Position numbers and translations under genes: made by a program. 64,000 nucleotides of DNA from Klebsormidium nitens (taxonomy: Eukaryota > Streptophyta > Klebsormidiophyceae > Klebsormidiales > Klebsormidiaceae), in the NCBI GenBank assembly GCA_000708835.1, contig DF237298.1:33616-97615 (forward strand), written 5' to 3'. Position 1 is the stretch's first letter. Each line of letters starts with the position of its first letter. The notes below the pieces were generated by a model. That model was given only the letters and a program-made list of their open reading frames with translations, was not told the DNA's origin and did not search any database. This document shows, in pieces, positions 46,101 to 56,723 of the stretch.

Positions 46101-48198
46101 GACTCGTTTCGAAGCGAAAAATCTCGCCCGTGCTTAGACGGAGCTTTTTGAATCCATCGTCAACGTATCGTTTGGAAACCCTGAACTCGGTAAAAACAAT
46201 GCAAACCCAACCGGACTTCTGCGCGCGCAGTTCAACAACTACCTCGACGAGCTGGCCGTGCCCAGTGCCGTTGCCACCTCCGGCGGCGCGAGCGTCGACA
46301 AGGCGCTCGCGCACGCGTACGAGAACGCGCGCACCTTCCTGGTCAAGGGCTTCGGGATGCAGGTGGGTTTATCAAACCACCACTTACTGATCTGATGTGG
46401 ATATATCTTTTGGAAAAATCTTACTGTAGCACAAGCGCAGTTTATCGGTACGGCAGCTGTTGAGAGGCAGATTGATTCACAGAGGACCCTGTCAGTCACC
46501 GCAAGGTGGGTTACGATTGGGCTTAACAGAATTGATCACTTACCGCGAGGTCGGTTACAATCAGGTTAGCAGTTGATCACTCGCCGCAAAGTCAGTGAAC
46601 ATCAGGTTTAGCCATTGATCGAAGTGCCCAATTAAGAATCAGTCCCCAGCTCGCTTAAGGAAGACAGTCGCCCCCTCTGAATTGCGATCGTTGCGCTCTT
46701 TTATTCAAACTGCATTTTGTCAAAGGTTCCGTCCGTCTGAAAGCCCGCATCGTCCAGATTCTGTTTACCTATCCTATCCATTACCCCCTTCCTTTCAGAA
46801 ACTCGAAGTTATCACCTCTTACGGCTTAATCCTCGTTGGTTTCCCTCGATTGTCCGGGCATTCCTTTCGACCACGGTTACTTCTTTATCCTTCCTGATTC
46901 ACGCGGGCTCTCAATACAAAGGGTAATTGTGAAACCGTCCCGCTAATCTGTTGTGCCCGGGCTTCATTTCAAAGTTTTGTCTTGTAACCTTGTCCTAACC
47001 TGTTTTCAGGAGCGCGAAGCCCTGTCCCTAATCAGCACTGGGGTGGACTTCGGCGTTACCCAGGTCGTGGACCAGAATTTCGGTAAGGCAAAAATCGCAA
47101 AAGCTCATCAATGCATGATAATCCGTAAGAGCTTGCTGACGACGTCACCCTTTGCAATCCCGTCGCCGAACTGAACCTTCTCGAGAGCTTCTTGAGGATG
47201 AAAGTCAGGATTTGCGACACACCCGATCCGGGTCACCGACGGGAGTCCTGGAATCTCGTTCATGATGAGGTTCGTGACGTGTTTTGACCGCAAAGCGTTG
47301 TGGACGCTCACTAAACGGATATGCCGTGAGCTCGTCCCACTGGCACAGTCCGCAAGATCTATTCAGGATGGAAGTCTTCGAAAGCTTGGTCGATGAAGGT
47401 CACGGCGGATCTCGTTAGGGCGCAGTTTGGAACGGTCACGAGTCAAATCGAAAGCCTTCGCCGCGGATCGGATCCGCTATCGCCACTGTGAAGTCCTGAG
47501 TGGCGAAGGCGTTTGCTAGGAAATCGGCATCTTCCCGGTGTCTTCCCTCTTCCACCAATGGAAGTGACCGTAGACTTCGTGACCAGTGCCGACCGGTCGC
47601 CTTCTCCAATGAGTGCGCGAAGACAATCCACCTCTCACTGATGACTTTGCTGCTGGTACGCTAAGGGACCGATCCCGAGAGACCCGAACGTGGCAAGTCG
47701 CTCTTCTCTTCGCAGGAGTGCACGCCAACATCCCGAAGGCCATCTTCAGCTCCAAGTCCGGTTCGGGCGCGGGCATCTTCACGGGGCCGTCCAGCCGCAA
47801 GCTCAAGGCCGAGGTGACTTATCTTTTGCATTCCACGGGTTTCAAGATTGTTACAGTTTATTGCGTTGCGGTGCGCCGAATCATTGTCCTTACAAGGAAG
47901 CCTAGTGACTTAGAGACGGGTCTTCCAGTCCAACGGAAACTCCGAAGGGAGTTTCCGAGATCGGGTCTCTTGTGCTTTTGCACATCGTCGAAATGTTTGG
48001 CCTTCGAAGCCCAGTAGGCGAGGGTTTTGTTTGACGTGCTTATGCTACGTCGAGCACCCACGGATGCGGAACGGCTGCGATTTGCGCCTCTCTGACTTCA
48101 CACGATTTTCCTACTTGCTGACGGTTAGAATTCTGGTATTGCAGAAGGAAGAGCCGGAGGACCTCATCGGTCTCCTCCGCAGGTTTGAGAAGAAGTAG
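37195..48198 (+). CDS. Secreted acetamidase/formamidase-family protein, 22 exons
   Basis: Exons: 37195-37322, 37930-37973, 38332-38365, 38606-38632, 39183-39244, 39613-39676, 40118-40160, 40503-40579, 41001-41102, 41644-41675, 42099-42134, 42659-42835, 43571-43618, 44031-44080, 44590-44644, 45030-45050, 45430-45553, 45838-45886, 46231-46362, 47010-47082, 47716-47813, 48145-48198, giving 509 residues. The first 19 residues form a signal peptide (MATLLLIVALLSVAGNAAA), so secretion or vacuolar delivery is likely. Family marks of FmdA/AmdA amidases are the segment VNSGDTLSIECVT, the HYLTGP and AQPGDVLKIEIL stretches, and GDCHAAQGDAEI at 333-344 with the conserved His336, Gln339 and Glu343. A C-terminal part ends in a VTQVVDQNFGVHANIPKAIF-type block. 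These enzymes hydrolyse formamide, acetamide or related short amides to ammonia and the acid; the exact substrate is not shown. The plant cytosolic formamidases I know lack a signal peptide. Several exons are under 40 nt. Confidence 0.88.
38179..38216. repeat. Perfect 13-bp inverted repeat in acetamidase intron 2
   Basis: CCATTATAGTATG at 38179-38191 is the exact reverse complement of CATACTATAATGG at 38204-38216, with a 12-base loop. The transcript could fold into an intron hairpin. No target-site duplication or transposase sequence accompanies it. Confidence 0.85.
39015..39109 (+). repeat. Polypurine tract in acetamidase intron 4
   Basis: About 95 bases are almost all A and G, interrupted by only a few pyrimidines, and include a run of 12 or so G near 39087-39098. 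It sits about 75 bases before exon 5. Such tracts can form triplex or G-rich structures. Confidence 0.8.
41571..41595. repeat. 10-bp inverted repeat in acetamidase intron 9
   Basis: ACTTACTTGG at 41571-41580 pairs perfectly with CCAAGTAAGT at 41586-41595 across a five-base loop, with partly matching AAGTACTT words on both sides. The arms resemble donor sequences (AAG-GTAAGT-like) in both orientations, by composition at least. Confidence 0.75.
42342..42379. repeat. Two-copy 20-bp direct repeat in acetamidase intron 11
   Basis: TTTGGTTCTTTGTGAAGC occurs at 42342-42359 and again at 42362-42379. It is a recent small tandem duplication with no evident role. Confidence 0.85.
45185..45216. repeat. 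Perfect 13-bp inverted repeat in acetamidase intron 16
   Basis: TCAACACGTGTTT at 45185-45197 pairs exactly with AAACACGTGTTGA at 45204-45216, with a six-base loop. Each arm contains the palindrome ACACGTGT. Confidence 0.88.
46487..46625. repeat. Three degenerate ~46-55-bp tandem units in acetamidase intron 19
   Basis: Units share the order 'ttgatcac ... ccgcaaggt(g/c)ggttac ... atcaggtta'. They start near 46468, 46531 and 46573 and diverge progressively. I see no clear match to the neighbouring exon. Confidence 0.65.
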
Positions 48199-49453
48199 CC
48201 GTTGTAACTGTGGGTCTTAGTTGTCGATCTTTTCAAACCTCCAACGTCGATCTCAAGGTTACTCGTAGCAAATGTTCTCCGATCTGGTTTGCAAGTGCAA
48301 GATTCCCAGCAAACGAGTCGAACCCAGGCCTAAATTAGGCATAGTTTGGAAGGACAGCTAGGCGGTCGTCAGTCTTTGGCTATACATGTGTTGATCAACT
48401 ACAAGCCTGAAGTGGTTCATTACTTTGCATTAGTTAGAAATAAAGCAGACGTCCAGCTAGAGCAGTGAAGCACCAATCCAGACCGCGGCGCGCAACAGAC
48501 GACTTTTCAAGGCGGCTAGAGCTTCTGCCAGATTCTAGGATCTGAGTCCGACCTATAAAGGCGGATCAAAGCTTGAACGGTCAAACTAGTTACTATGGAT
48601 CTTAGCTGGTGACAGACGTCAGATTACATTCCTATTACAAATCTGTCGATAAAGGAAGGTTGTACACCTTCAGTAGGCCATGCCTTTCAATATTTATCGT
48701 AATTAGTGCCCGAGTGACCATCCGATCCACTGAAGCAGCAGTCGGAGGGTCCATGCATGGAGCCGCGACATGGCATCTGGGGCCATTCAAGCGCAGCGTA
48801 TCATATAACTTCAATGGACAGATATGTACTATACGAAACGCGCACTGACCGCATGCATGCGCCCGGCGCCGGCGGCGCCGGGCGCGGCACATATACTATA
48901 TTTGATTCATGCAATTGAACGTGACGCTGTCCTAGAAGACGCGCACAATTAAACATGCCTGAACGTGCGGAGTAAATGATTTCTATATGCGAGATCCTAA
49001 CATAATCAACGGCACAAATGATCATTTCTTCAACATGACGAACGCGTGACAGTTTGCAGGTCCTCAGGCCGAGTCCGATCATCCTGGCATCACATAGACA
49101 ACACGCTGCCTTAGAAGTCGCGGCGCGCGCCCCGGCCACCAATCGTTTAAATCAACGTAGGTGTCTTGTATAAGAGCTAGCTGGCATGCCACGCTATATA
49201 CATGTGATCTGTGGGCGCCTATGAGTCAGGCTCAATTGGCAACTGCTCTCCATCCAACAGCCAGCGCTGTCAGGTGATGAGCTAGTTTCAAAATCAATTT
49301 GCCCACGTGCAACGGCGTCGTTCGGCCATTGATGATGTAGAATTAGAACGCTTGAGCATGCGGAAAGTAAGGCCGTCTTTGTCTGTCGTGCTCGGAGGAC
49401 TACGGTGTACATGAATGTAGGCTCCTCTGGATCATCAATCGGTCTACACGAGC
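48199..49453. other. Convergent intergenic region between the acetamidase-like gene and CDC45
   Basis: Both genes end here, so two 3' UTRs are expected. No protein-like frame is supported. The only notable structure is a GC-rich hairpin at 48861-48883, listed separately. Confidence 0.6.
48861..48883. repeat. Perfect GC-only hairpin
   Basis: GCCCGGCGCC (48861-48870) and GGCGCCGGGC (48874-48883) form a 10-bp stem of only G and C with a three-base loop. It is preceded by GCATGCATGC. It sits about 660 bases after the acetamidase stop and 570 bases before the CDC45 stop. A transcription-end or insulator role would be speculation. Confidence 0.8.
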
Positions 49454-52400
49454 TCATGGTATCCGTTGCCTGCGCCCTATGCTAGCGTCGTGCAGAGCGA
49501 GCTCAAAATTCTGCTTGTCTTTCGCTTTGATCATGATCCACGCCGTCTCGAACCCGTCGTGGTGGTACTCCAGGCCCTGCTCCTCCGCTACCCGGTGAAA
49601 TAGGATACCGAGTTGGCTGTAGGAAAGGACACCTTTTGATCAGCAAGGCCCTTCCGCCGATACAGAGAACCGATCGCCACAGTTCCAAACATTCGCTAGG
49701 CCGCTTGTCGGGATCAGCATCAGCGGCTCAGAGTTGTGTTCAGAAGCAATATGCATACGGTATTCTGGCCACATCCTTGCATCCTCATCCTCATCAGGCC
49801 TCGCAAGGAAGTTGTATTACTTGGGAATCAACGTACGGTACAGAACAAAATCTGGACTTGCCCTTGCTCGCAAGCGGGTCACCAAATAACAGCGCAGAAT
49901 CTTCGGCTAGCATGGTCACGAAAAGTCTCCAGTGGGGTAACAACAGGAGCTTCTTAAACCGGAGAAACACGTCCTCGAACCCTTTACAGCAGTCAAGTGT
50001 GACTCACTTTCCCGTCGCTTCTCCGAGCGTCGGTCGCGGCTGGACTCCGACCACGAGCAGCCGGTCGGTGCCCGGCATCCGGGCCCACGACACAGCCGGC
50101 TTCCGCTTCTTGCCGCTCTCCTGCACGGAACAGGGGCGGAAGGGCGGAAGATTCAAACCTTGTGCCAAATGACAGACTGTGTACGGATCGGCTTTTGTAC
50201 GTTCTCCTTTTGCGATCATCACGGTGAATCCGGGGGCACAGGGGTGAAGTTCTGGAGCAAAGTAGTGTGCCAAAAAGGTCGATGATAATCGCACTACAGA
50301 AAGGTCTCCCTCAAAGCCAGAAGCCTTGCCGCTTGCGCGACTTTGCGGATTGTGTGCCCGCATCGTGTATCAGGTCTTTCGACATAAAGACGTTTACTAA
50401 AGGTTCAAACTCTTCTCGATTCACGTCGCACGGCGCATACGTTCTGAACAAGACCCGGCAATAATGTCAAGTTACGAAGCGGATTCGGTCCCGAACTCTC
50501 GAACTTAAGAGGTCGACATGACCAGTTGAGTTAGCAAATGCAGCAAACACTCTCACCAGCATGATGTCCATGATAAAGAGCGTCAGCTTGGAGAGCGCGA
50601 GCGGGTGCGCCAGTTTCCGCGTGTCCTTGGGATCCTCCAGGTCGAACGTCATGAAGTACTTGCCGAAGTGGACTCTCTGCAGGCGGCGGAAGAGACGGGG
50701 ATGTCACGTGATGGACTGATAAGGGCAGATTAGTGTGGCATTCAGAATTCACTGTTAGCTGTTCAAATTGGCAAGCATCAGGCCTTAAAGGAAAAAAGCA
50801 GGTGCGTCTCTATTGCGGCACACACCGGCTGAGATGCTTCTCCAAGCTTCCAGATTATATTTAGAGTTCTTTCCGCAGCTTCATTAGCCCTTACGAAGTA
50901 GCCTGAGAAGCAGAAAAGTACACATCTAGCCGGAAGACTGCAAAGATCACTGTCAAGTTTCACCTCCGAAACACATCGTCATCTAGAGCGCTCTTCCAGG
51001 GACGAGACCGCTCACAGAAACTTTACCTCCTTGCATCACAGCGGCCAGCCAACCAGTCTATCTGGAATTCAGACCTCAATGTTGCCCTGCACACCCGTTC
51101 AAGCAGTGCAAGCGGCTTGCATGCAGCCCCTAAGTCTATATCCCGGCCCTCACCTTGCTTTGCTTCGCTAAACTGCCCTGGTCGATCGTGGCAACCTGGA
51201 CCGTCTTGGCGTGCTCGATGCCGTGGTTCAGGTCGACGCGATTGGTGCTGCGAGCCGAGAAAGCACTTTCAGGGCAGAACTCTAGTTTCTTCTTCTAATA
51301 GAGCTCCCCGAAAGGCGGGGTTCCCTCTCCTTTCTTCGATCAAGCTGTGCCATCCAGTTCTGGCAGAACGACGAAAGGCCCCAGAGGGAAGGACGTGCGC
51401 CTTCATTAAACTTGCAGTCGCATTCAATTTCTGTACAAGCAGAGAGAAAGTTGGCCTCAACCTCTGCAACTAAGTAAGCTGCCGCACACTTCCGGGTCAC
51501 CCCTTTAGCGGCACAGCCAAGCTTCGCCGGGCATTTCAAGGGTCCGGCACTCCTTGAGGAACGCATCGGACCTTTCATCATACAGGAAACCATCTTCTAG
51601 TTTCAGACGCGCCACCGTCTCGCCAAGGGCAGAAAAAGCCAAAAGGTATAGGCTGCGGAGACGCACAGCGCATTGACGGCCGACCAGAAGTTGTCCATCT
51701 GCGTGGTCCCCTCGTACTCGGTCATCTCCAGGAGCGCCGTCAGGCCGTACACAACGTCAGCCGCTGACACGACTGACGTGTAGCCGTGCGACAGCTGGAA
51801 GCTCCGGAAGAAGAGCTCGTCCAGGCCGAAGCGGGGGCCTAGCTTTTCGAGCTGCTCCTTCAACCGACTGCGAGACGTAAGAGCAAGGGTTTCAGGAATG
51901 TAGCAGCTTTCCCGTTTATTTTTCGCGTTGCAGTATGCTCTGTCTGACAGGCGACAGCCAGCTTCTCCACACCTCTTGCAATCCGCTTCAGAACAGGACG
52001 GGAAGCTTGAAGCTTAAGAGCAAGCGTGCTTCTCATCTGCTCTTGAAAAGTTACGGGATGGTACAAAATGGAAAAGACACGACCAGCTTTTCAACAGGCT
52101 GAAGAAGGTACCGAGCCCAGGAGGGTTTACAAACAGATGCAGTGAATTGGAAGCGGTGCAAACCAGGTAGAGAAGCGACAGTCGTCTCTGCATAGAAAGT
52201 AGTGCCTCACCCTTTGACGTCCGGATGCATGTGCGTAAATTTCTGCTCGCACTCCTTCTTCGGCAGGCCCATGTCGGCCAGCATCAGGTTCAGCTGCCGC
52301 CGACCCCTCTCCGTATACGTCTTCAGCCTGGCAGCCACGTATGACGAATAGGCTATGGAGTTGTAGAGCGTCCAGTGCCGCATGAGCATCAAGCGGGGCT

Positions 52401-55380
52401 CGTCCTCTGCGGTGATCCGGTGGAAGTCTCCGATCCTGATGCGGATGCCGTCCTCCAGGATAACGTGGGAGGGGTTCCGGACGTTGTCGTCCGCTGAGGC
52501 GATCTCGACCTGCGGGGATCGAAATGAAGTTTGCCTTCTAGGCACTCAAAAATGTTGTAGGGCTGCCGGGACGTGAGAGGCCTTGGATAACGTGGTCCAG
52601 CGGACTGATTCCGAGTTTAGAAAAGGTTGCTACTTTCTGAAGCAAAGAAGGGACTACTCTCAGACGATAGAGTTCGCAACGCTGAGTCCATTTGAGCAAT
52701 CGCAAGCCATTTTGGTTCTTGGACAACTCTCCTGCGTATCTGATGCTTTACGAGTTAGGATGGTGCTAAACGCTTGAGGATGATATCAACGTCGGTGAAT
52801 GAGCTGCCCCCTTCAGCAAGTCAATTACGACTGCATTGAGCTTTATTGACAGGGAAGGGTGGGCCGTAAGCAGAATTGACTCTCACTGAAAGCACTTAGG
52901 AAGGCAGACTGCAAAAGCGGGGTCGCTTGTGCAGGATTACTTACGTCCTTTTCTAGCTCAATGACGACCTGCTGGTACCTTTCCAGGGTCAGCCGTTCAT
53001 GGATGAACTGATCTGTCACCGCAATGATGGCGTACCTGCAGAAACCACCCAAATGATCATCTTGAGAACGCCTGCCCTAGTTTGTATTTGGGGTTCTCCA
53101 CGAAGCATTCTAAGCTCAATAAAGTGGCCCCATATTGATGTTTGGATATACTGATGCAAAACAGACAGGGTGTCGAGAAGGCTTCCAAACGGATTGCTGC
53201 TCCCCTGATGCCACACACTCTGTTGGACTTGCCGAGGAGACAACTTAAGTTGTGGGGACTCACCATAGCAACTCGTTTTTGGTCCTATTTAGAAGGTGCG
53301 CCATCCGGTACAACGTCAACCCGCAGGCCCGCCCGTAAAACGAACCCCGGGCATAGTACTCGCTCTTTTGCCTTTGCCACTCTTGCCTCTCTTTTCTCCG
53401 TCCAACCGGTGAAAAGGTTCCCCCAGGCCCCACTTTTCGTCGCCGCTTCTCTGCATGCAGAAGACTGCAGGATATCAGGAGCTTCCCCAGTGCGGCAAAA
53501 AGCACGCGGCAAAAAGCATAGGCTGGCCAGTCCATGTGCCTGCGCGGTCTCTAATGTCAATTCGGGCCTTTGCATGCAATTGAAATGCTTTCTCAAGCTC
53601 GCTGAGCATGCTTTTGTGGTTGATAAAAGGCAGGCGAGGAAACCCTTGCTCGCAGATACAGATTGGGAGAAACCCGCTCGAGTTGCGGAATCTAGAGATA
53701 ACCTGAGGGTGAAGCACCAATAGGAGGTGTTTGCTGCAAGGCCATATAGCTGAGGAATGATGCTTGTTGTGCAGCTTACCTGGCCGATGTGAGGGTCCCT
53801 CATGATCGCTACTTGCATAGCCATCGTCACTCTCACTACTGCTTGCCTCCTCGTCCTCGTCTTCGGTCAAGTCATTGTCACTGGCCGGATCGGACCGTCG
53901 TATCAGGTCCGCAAGTTCAGGGTATGCATTATCCTGATCTGCAGCGTCATCTTCATTATATACAACAACCACCTGTGAGGAGCAGATGACTTTAGAAGCG
54001 TGAGTCAGTGAAGCAGAAGTAGATGACTTCACAGACTTCCTGCCTCAAGCATGGCCTAGGCTGAGTGGACAAGGTAGCTGTAAAGATTAGCTAGTGGTAG
54101 TCTCTGCAGATCGAGTCAGCTCTCAACCTGCCACTTGCTGGCATTGCAAGTTCCTCGCTTGTCATCACTGGTTGGGAAATGAACATGATTTTATTGACCG
54201 GCAGATTCTTCAAGAAAGAACAACAAGGCTGTTATGGAGGAGCTACGCTACCAATGAGCCTCATAATTTCAGATTGTAGCAGATTTAACAGAACCACGGG
54301 GAAATGCTTTGTCACATCACCTGCTTGTTCTTGCTGCTCAAGTTGTGCAGGTGGAGGGGGCGGTGGCTATCGATCACAAATAGAGTTGTCTTTGCTCCTA
54401 TGTTGAGCCTGGCTGCGAGGTCCTCTGTCCCACCGCAGTTCAACAGGATGGCGCAGCAGTACTAGGCAAAGAGACAAAGCGTGCATTAAGCATAGGTTCT
54501 ATAGTATCTTGTTACTATCCACATTCCGTACTTTTGAAATTGTGGAATGAGAATGGCAACTCTTTGAAGGCAGTTCTTGAGCGCTGACATTCCCAATGGG
54601 GACTGACATCATTACGCTTTCACGAGAATGCATAGCAGCTGAAAGCTCCAAACTCCATCGCCAAAACCCATTGACCAAGGGGCAGCCTACAGACATGAAG
54701 CTTGCACCAGATCAACATACAGTCAGGCCCTTGTCGGTAACTTACCTCATCATTTTGACTGATCCCCTTGTCCGCATGCCGTTGGATATCCTCATAACCG
54801 CTTACTGGGAAAACTGAGTAAGTGATTGTGTCGCCTTTCAGAAGTTCCTGCATAATTTGGAAACCCCCATGAGTTTCTTGCTGACATCGGTCAAGCTCTG
54901 CAATCCAGAGAGGGGTAAACAACATCTGGGGTGGCAAAATTCTCTCTGTCTTCTGATCGCTTTCAGCTGTTCCTCCTATCAGGCAGATTTCTGTTGCTGC
55001 AGAGGTCTAGGGTCTGTAGCGTTGGAGAAGGCTCCTGGAAGGCTTCTCACAAAGGTCTGGTCTCAAATTGCCAACTTCCTCAAAGATACACCTGAAACAA
55101 AGGTAAAATCTGCACCAGGTGCTACAACCTACCTCATGGTGCAAAAAGCCTAAGGCCCATGGGTTTGAAAGGAAGGGTTTCACATAATGCAGATTGTACT
55201 TAGTTTGCATATCGAAATCATAGTTTTCAGGAGTAGGCAGCTTACCGTCAACAATCTGAGTGAGACGATGGAGTCTGTTTCGTTGGCTGATACATAGATG
55301 TTAAGATTGTTTGAGCTTGCTCGATAGGCTTCGTTCCGAATTGTGTCATAGGCCTGGTACAGATCCCTCTCAACAACCAT
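49454..55380 (-). CDS. CDC45: CDC45 replication initiation factor
   Basis: Exons in coding order: 55380-55246, 54847-54746, 54461-54321, 53972-53780, 53450-53264, 53035-52945, 52509-52211, 51867-51667, 51247-51154, 50676-50557, 50120-50008, 49616-49454, giving 612 residues with every phase closed. CDC45 joins MCM2-7 and GINS in the CMG helicase that unwinds DNA at forks. Family marks are the N-terminal DHH-like core (NETDSIVSLRLL, TITYSVFPVSGYEDI, LLNCGG, LFVIDSHRP), an acidic insert at about 145-180, KSEYYARGSFYG and NELLW, VTDQFIHERLT, and RHWTLYNSIAYSSYVAARLK with LADMGLPKKECEQKF. The end (LFHRVAEEQGLEYHHDGFETAWI) is typical. The usual DVD-type acidic pair of the first core motif reads NETDS here. 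The start at 55380 gives the expected N-terminal length. It is divergent from ARP7. Identification is very secure. Confidence 0.97.
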
Positions 55381-56723
55381 CTTTTTCAGCGGACTCTGCT
55401 AAGCCGCACGTTTGCAGTGGCCTTTCCCTTGCTGATGGGAACCGCTCACTGTGGTTGTGTAACATAATATCTTCTTTTGAGCAAGATCCTGTGACCAGTT
55501 GCCGGTTGAGCTTGGAGCAAAGCTGCTTCAATTGAGTTTGCAGCTTACAGGGGCAACTAGCTAGCTCGATGCCCTAGTCACTCTCTAAGTCCAAGTCGAA
55601 TGTAAAACAGGACTGCTGGCACTTTATTAATCGAACTTTCTGTGTCAGGAAGGAGGGTGCCTTTGGCAACCAGAGCCGTATGCTGATGAAGATTTAAGTT
55701 ATAGCTCAGGACCGCTATTGTTTTTTGCAACTTCCTTGCAGCGTGTGCCCGTCAACTGTTTATACCCTCAGCTTCAAGTTTTACCATCAGAGATTTGCTC
55801 CAAACACTGCAGGGCAATTTGTCAAATAACTTCAGCGCGCCAGATTGCCTCTATTCCTTCTCAGTGCGGCCGGTGTACCGTTATTGAAGTGCAATGTGCT
55901 CTCCTGCATTTGCCCCCTCTTCCTCGCTGCAACAGCGCCCTCGAATGCTCAAAAAGTGTTTTGCACACTTGCTTTTGCGCAGACTCTTGACGGCAGCGCA
56001 CAAATCCTTGGACCTTGCTCAAACTGTTCCCGAGCCGAGCCTGCTGCTCTTCAAATTCAAACCCAGACTTGTCCCGCCATTCTCCTCGCCACATCCAATC
56101 ATCGAACCGTCCATTGAACTTACAAAGTCAACATCGGAATGACACGTGGCAACAGAGCACAACCAAAGGGTTTTCTACCGCTCTAGTTCTCTGTGCACCG
56201 CCGTTGGGCGCCTCCTGCCTCGAGTGAAAGTGACACTGAGATTCTGAGAAGGCAGCCAGAGCTCAATGCATGAGGGTAGAATGAGAGCGCCTGCATCGCC
56301 ATGGTTGATCAGCGCATTGAGTAGCATTGATTTTATGGAAGGCACAGTCACGGACCCTCACGGTTCACCACTAGGTAGTACCTGCAAGGGCTAAGGATGA
56401 AAATTAAGCAATGTATCCTGCACAATTTTGACTGCATGGGGGTAAAAACAGATGCTGCTCTTCACCAATTGCTCCAACGGTGGCGGCCTGCAATTAGATC
56501 GAACTAGAGGACGCCGACCATCAGACAATCTTATGTCGCGGCGACGTGATGCAATCCTTCAGAGTCTCTTGAAATTGAAGTTGTGCATCCTTGCTGGCCA
56601 AAGGATCTATTCAGATAGGCCATTTGTTGGTGGCGTTCAGTTTTTTCTTTGAAAGATCAAGCTAGTGGCGCAGTCGGCTGTGATCTTATGCAGTAATCAA
56701 GCAGCAGCTGAGCGGTTGCTGAC
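55381..56723. promoter_or_regulatory. Divergent intergenic region between CDC45 and ARP7
   Basis: These 1343 bases separate two outward-facing starts and should contain both promoters. I found no perfect E2F-type site here, unlike in front of POLA1. A perfect ACACGTGGC G-box/ABRE-type word is present at 56142-56150. Confidence 0.55.
56142..56150 (+). promoter_or_regulatory. G-box/ABRE-type word
   Basis: ACACGTGGC matches the abscisic-acid-response/G-box core bound by plant bZIP factors. It lies 574 bases before the ARP7 start and about 760 before the CDC45 start. Single words of this length also occur by chance. Confidence 0.4.
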
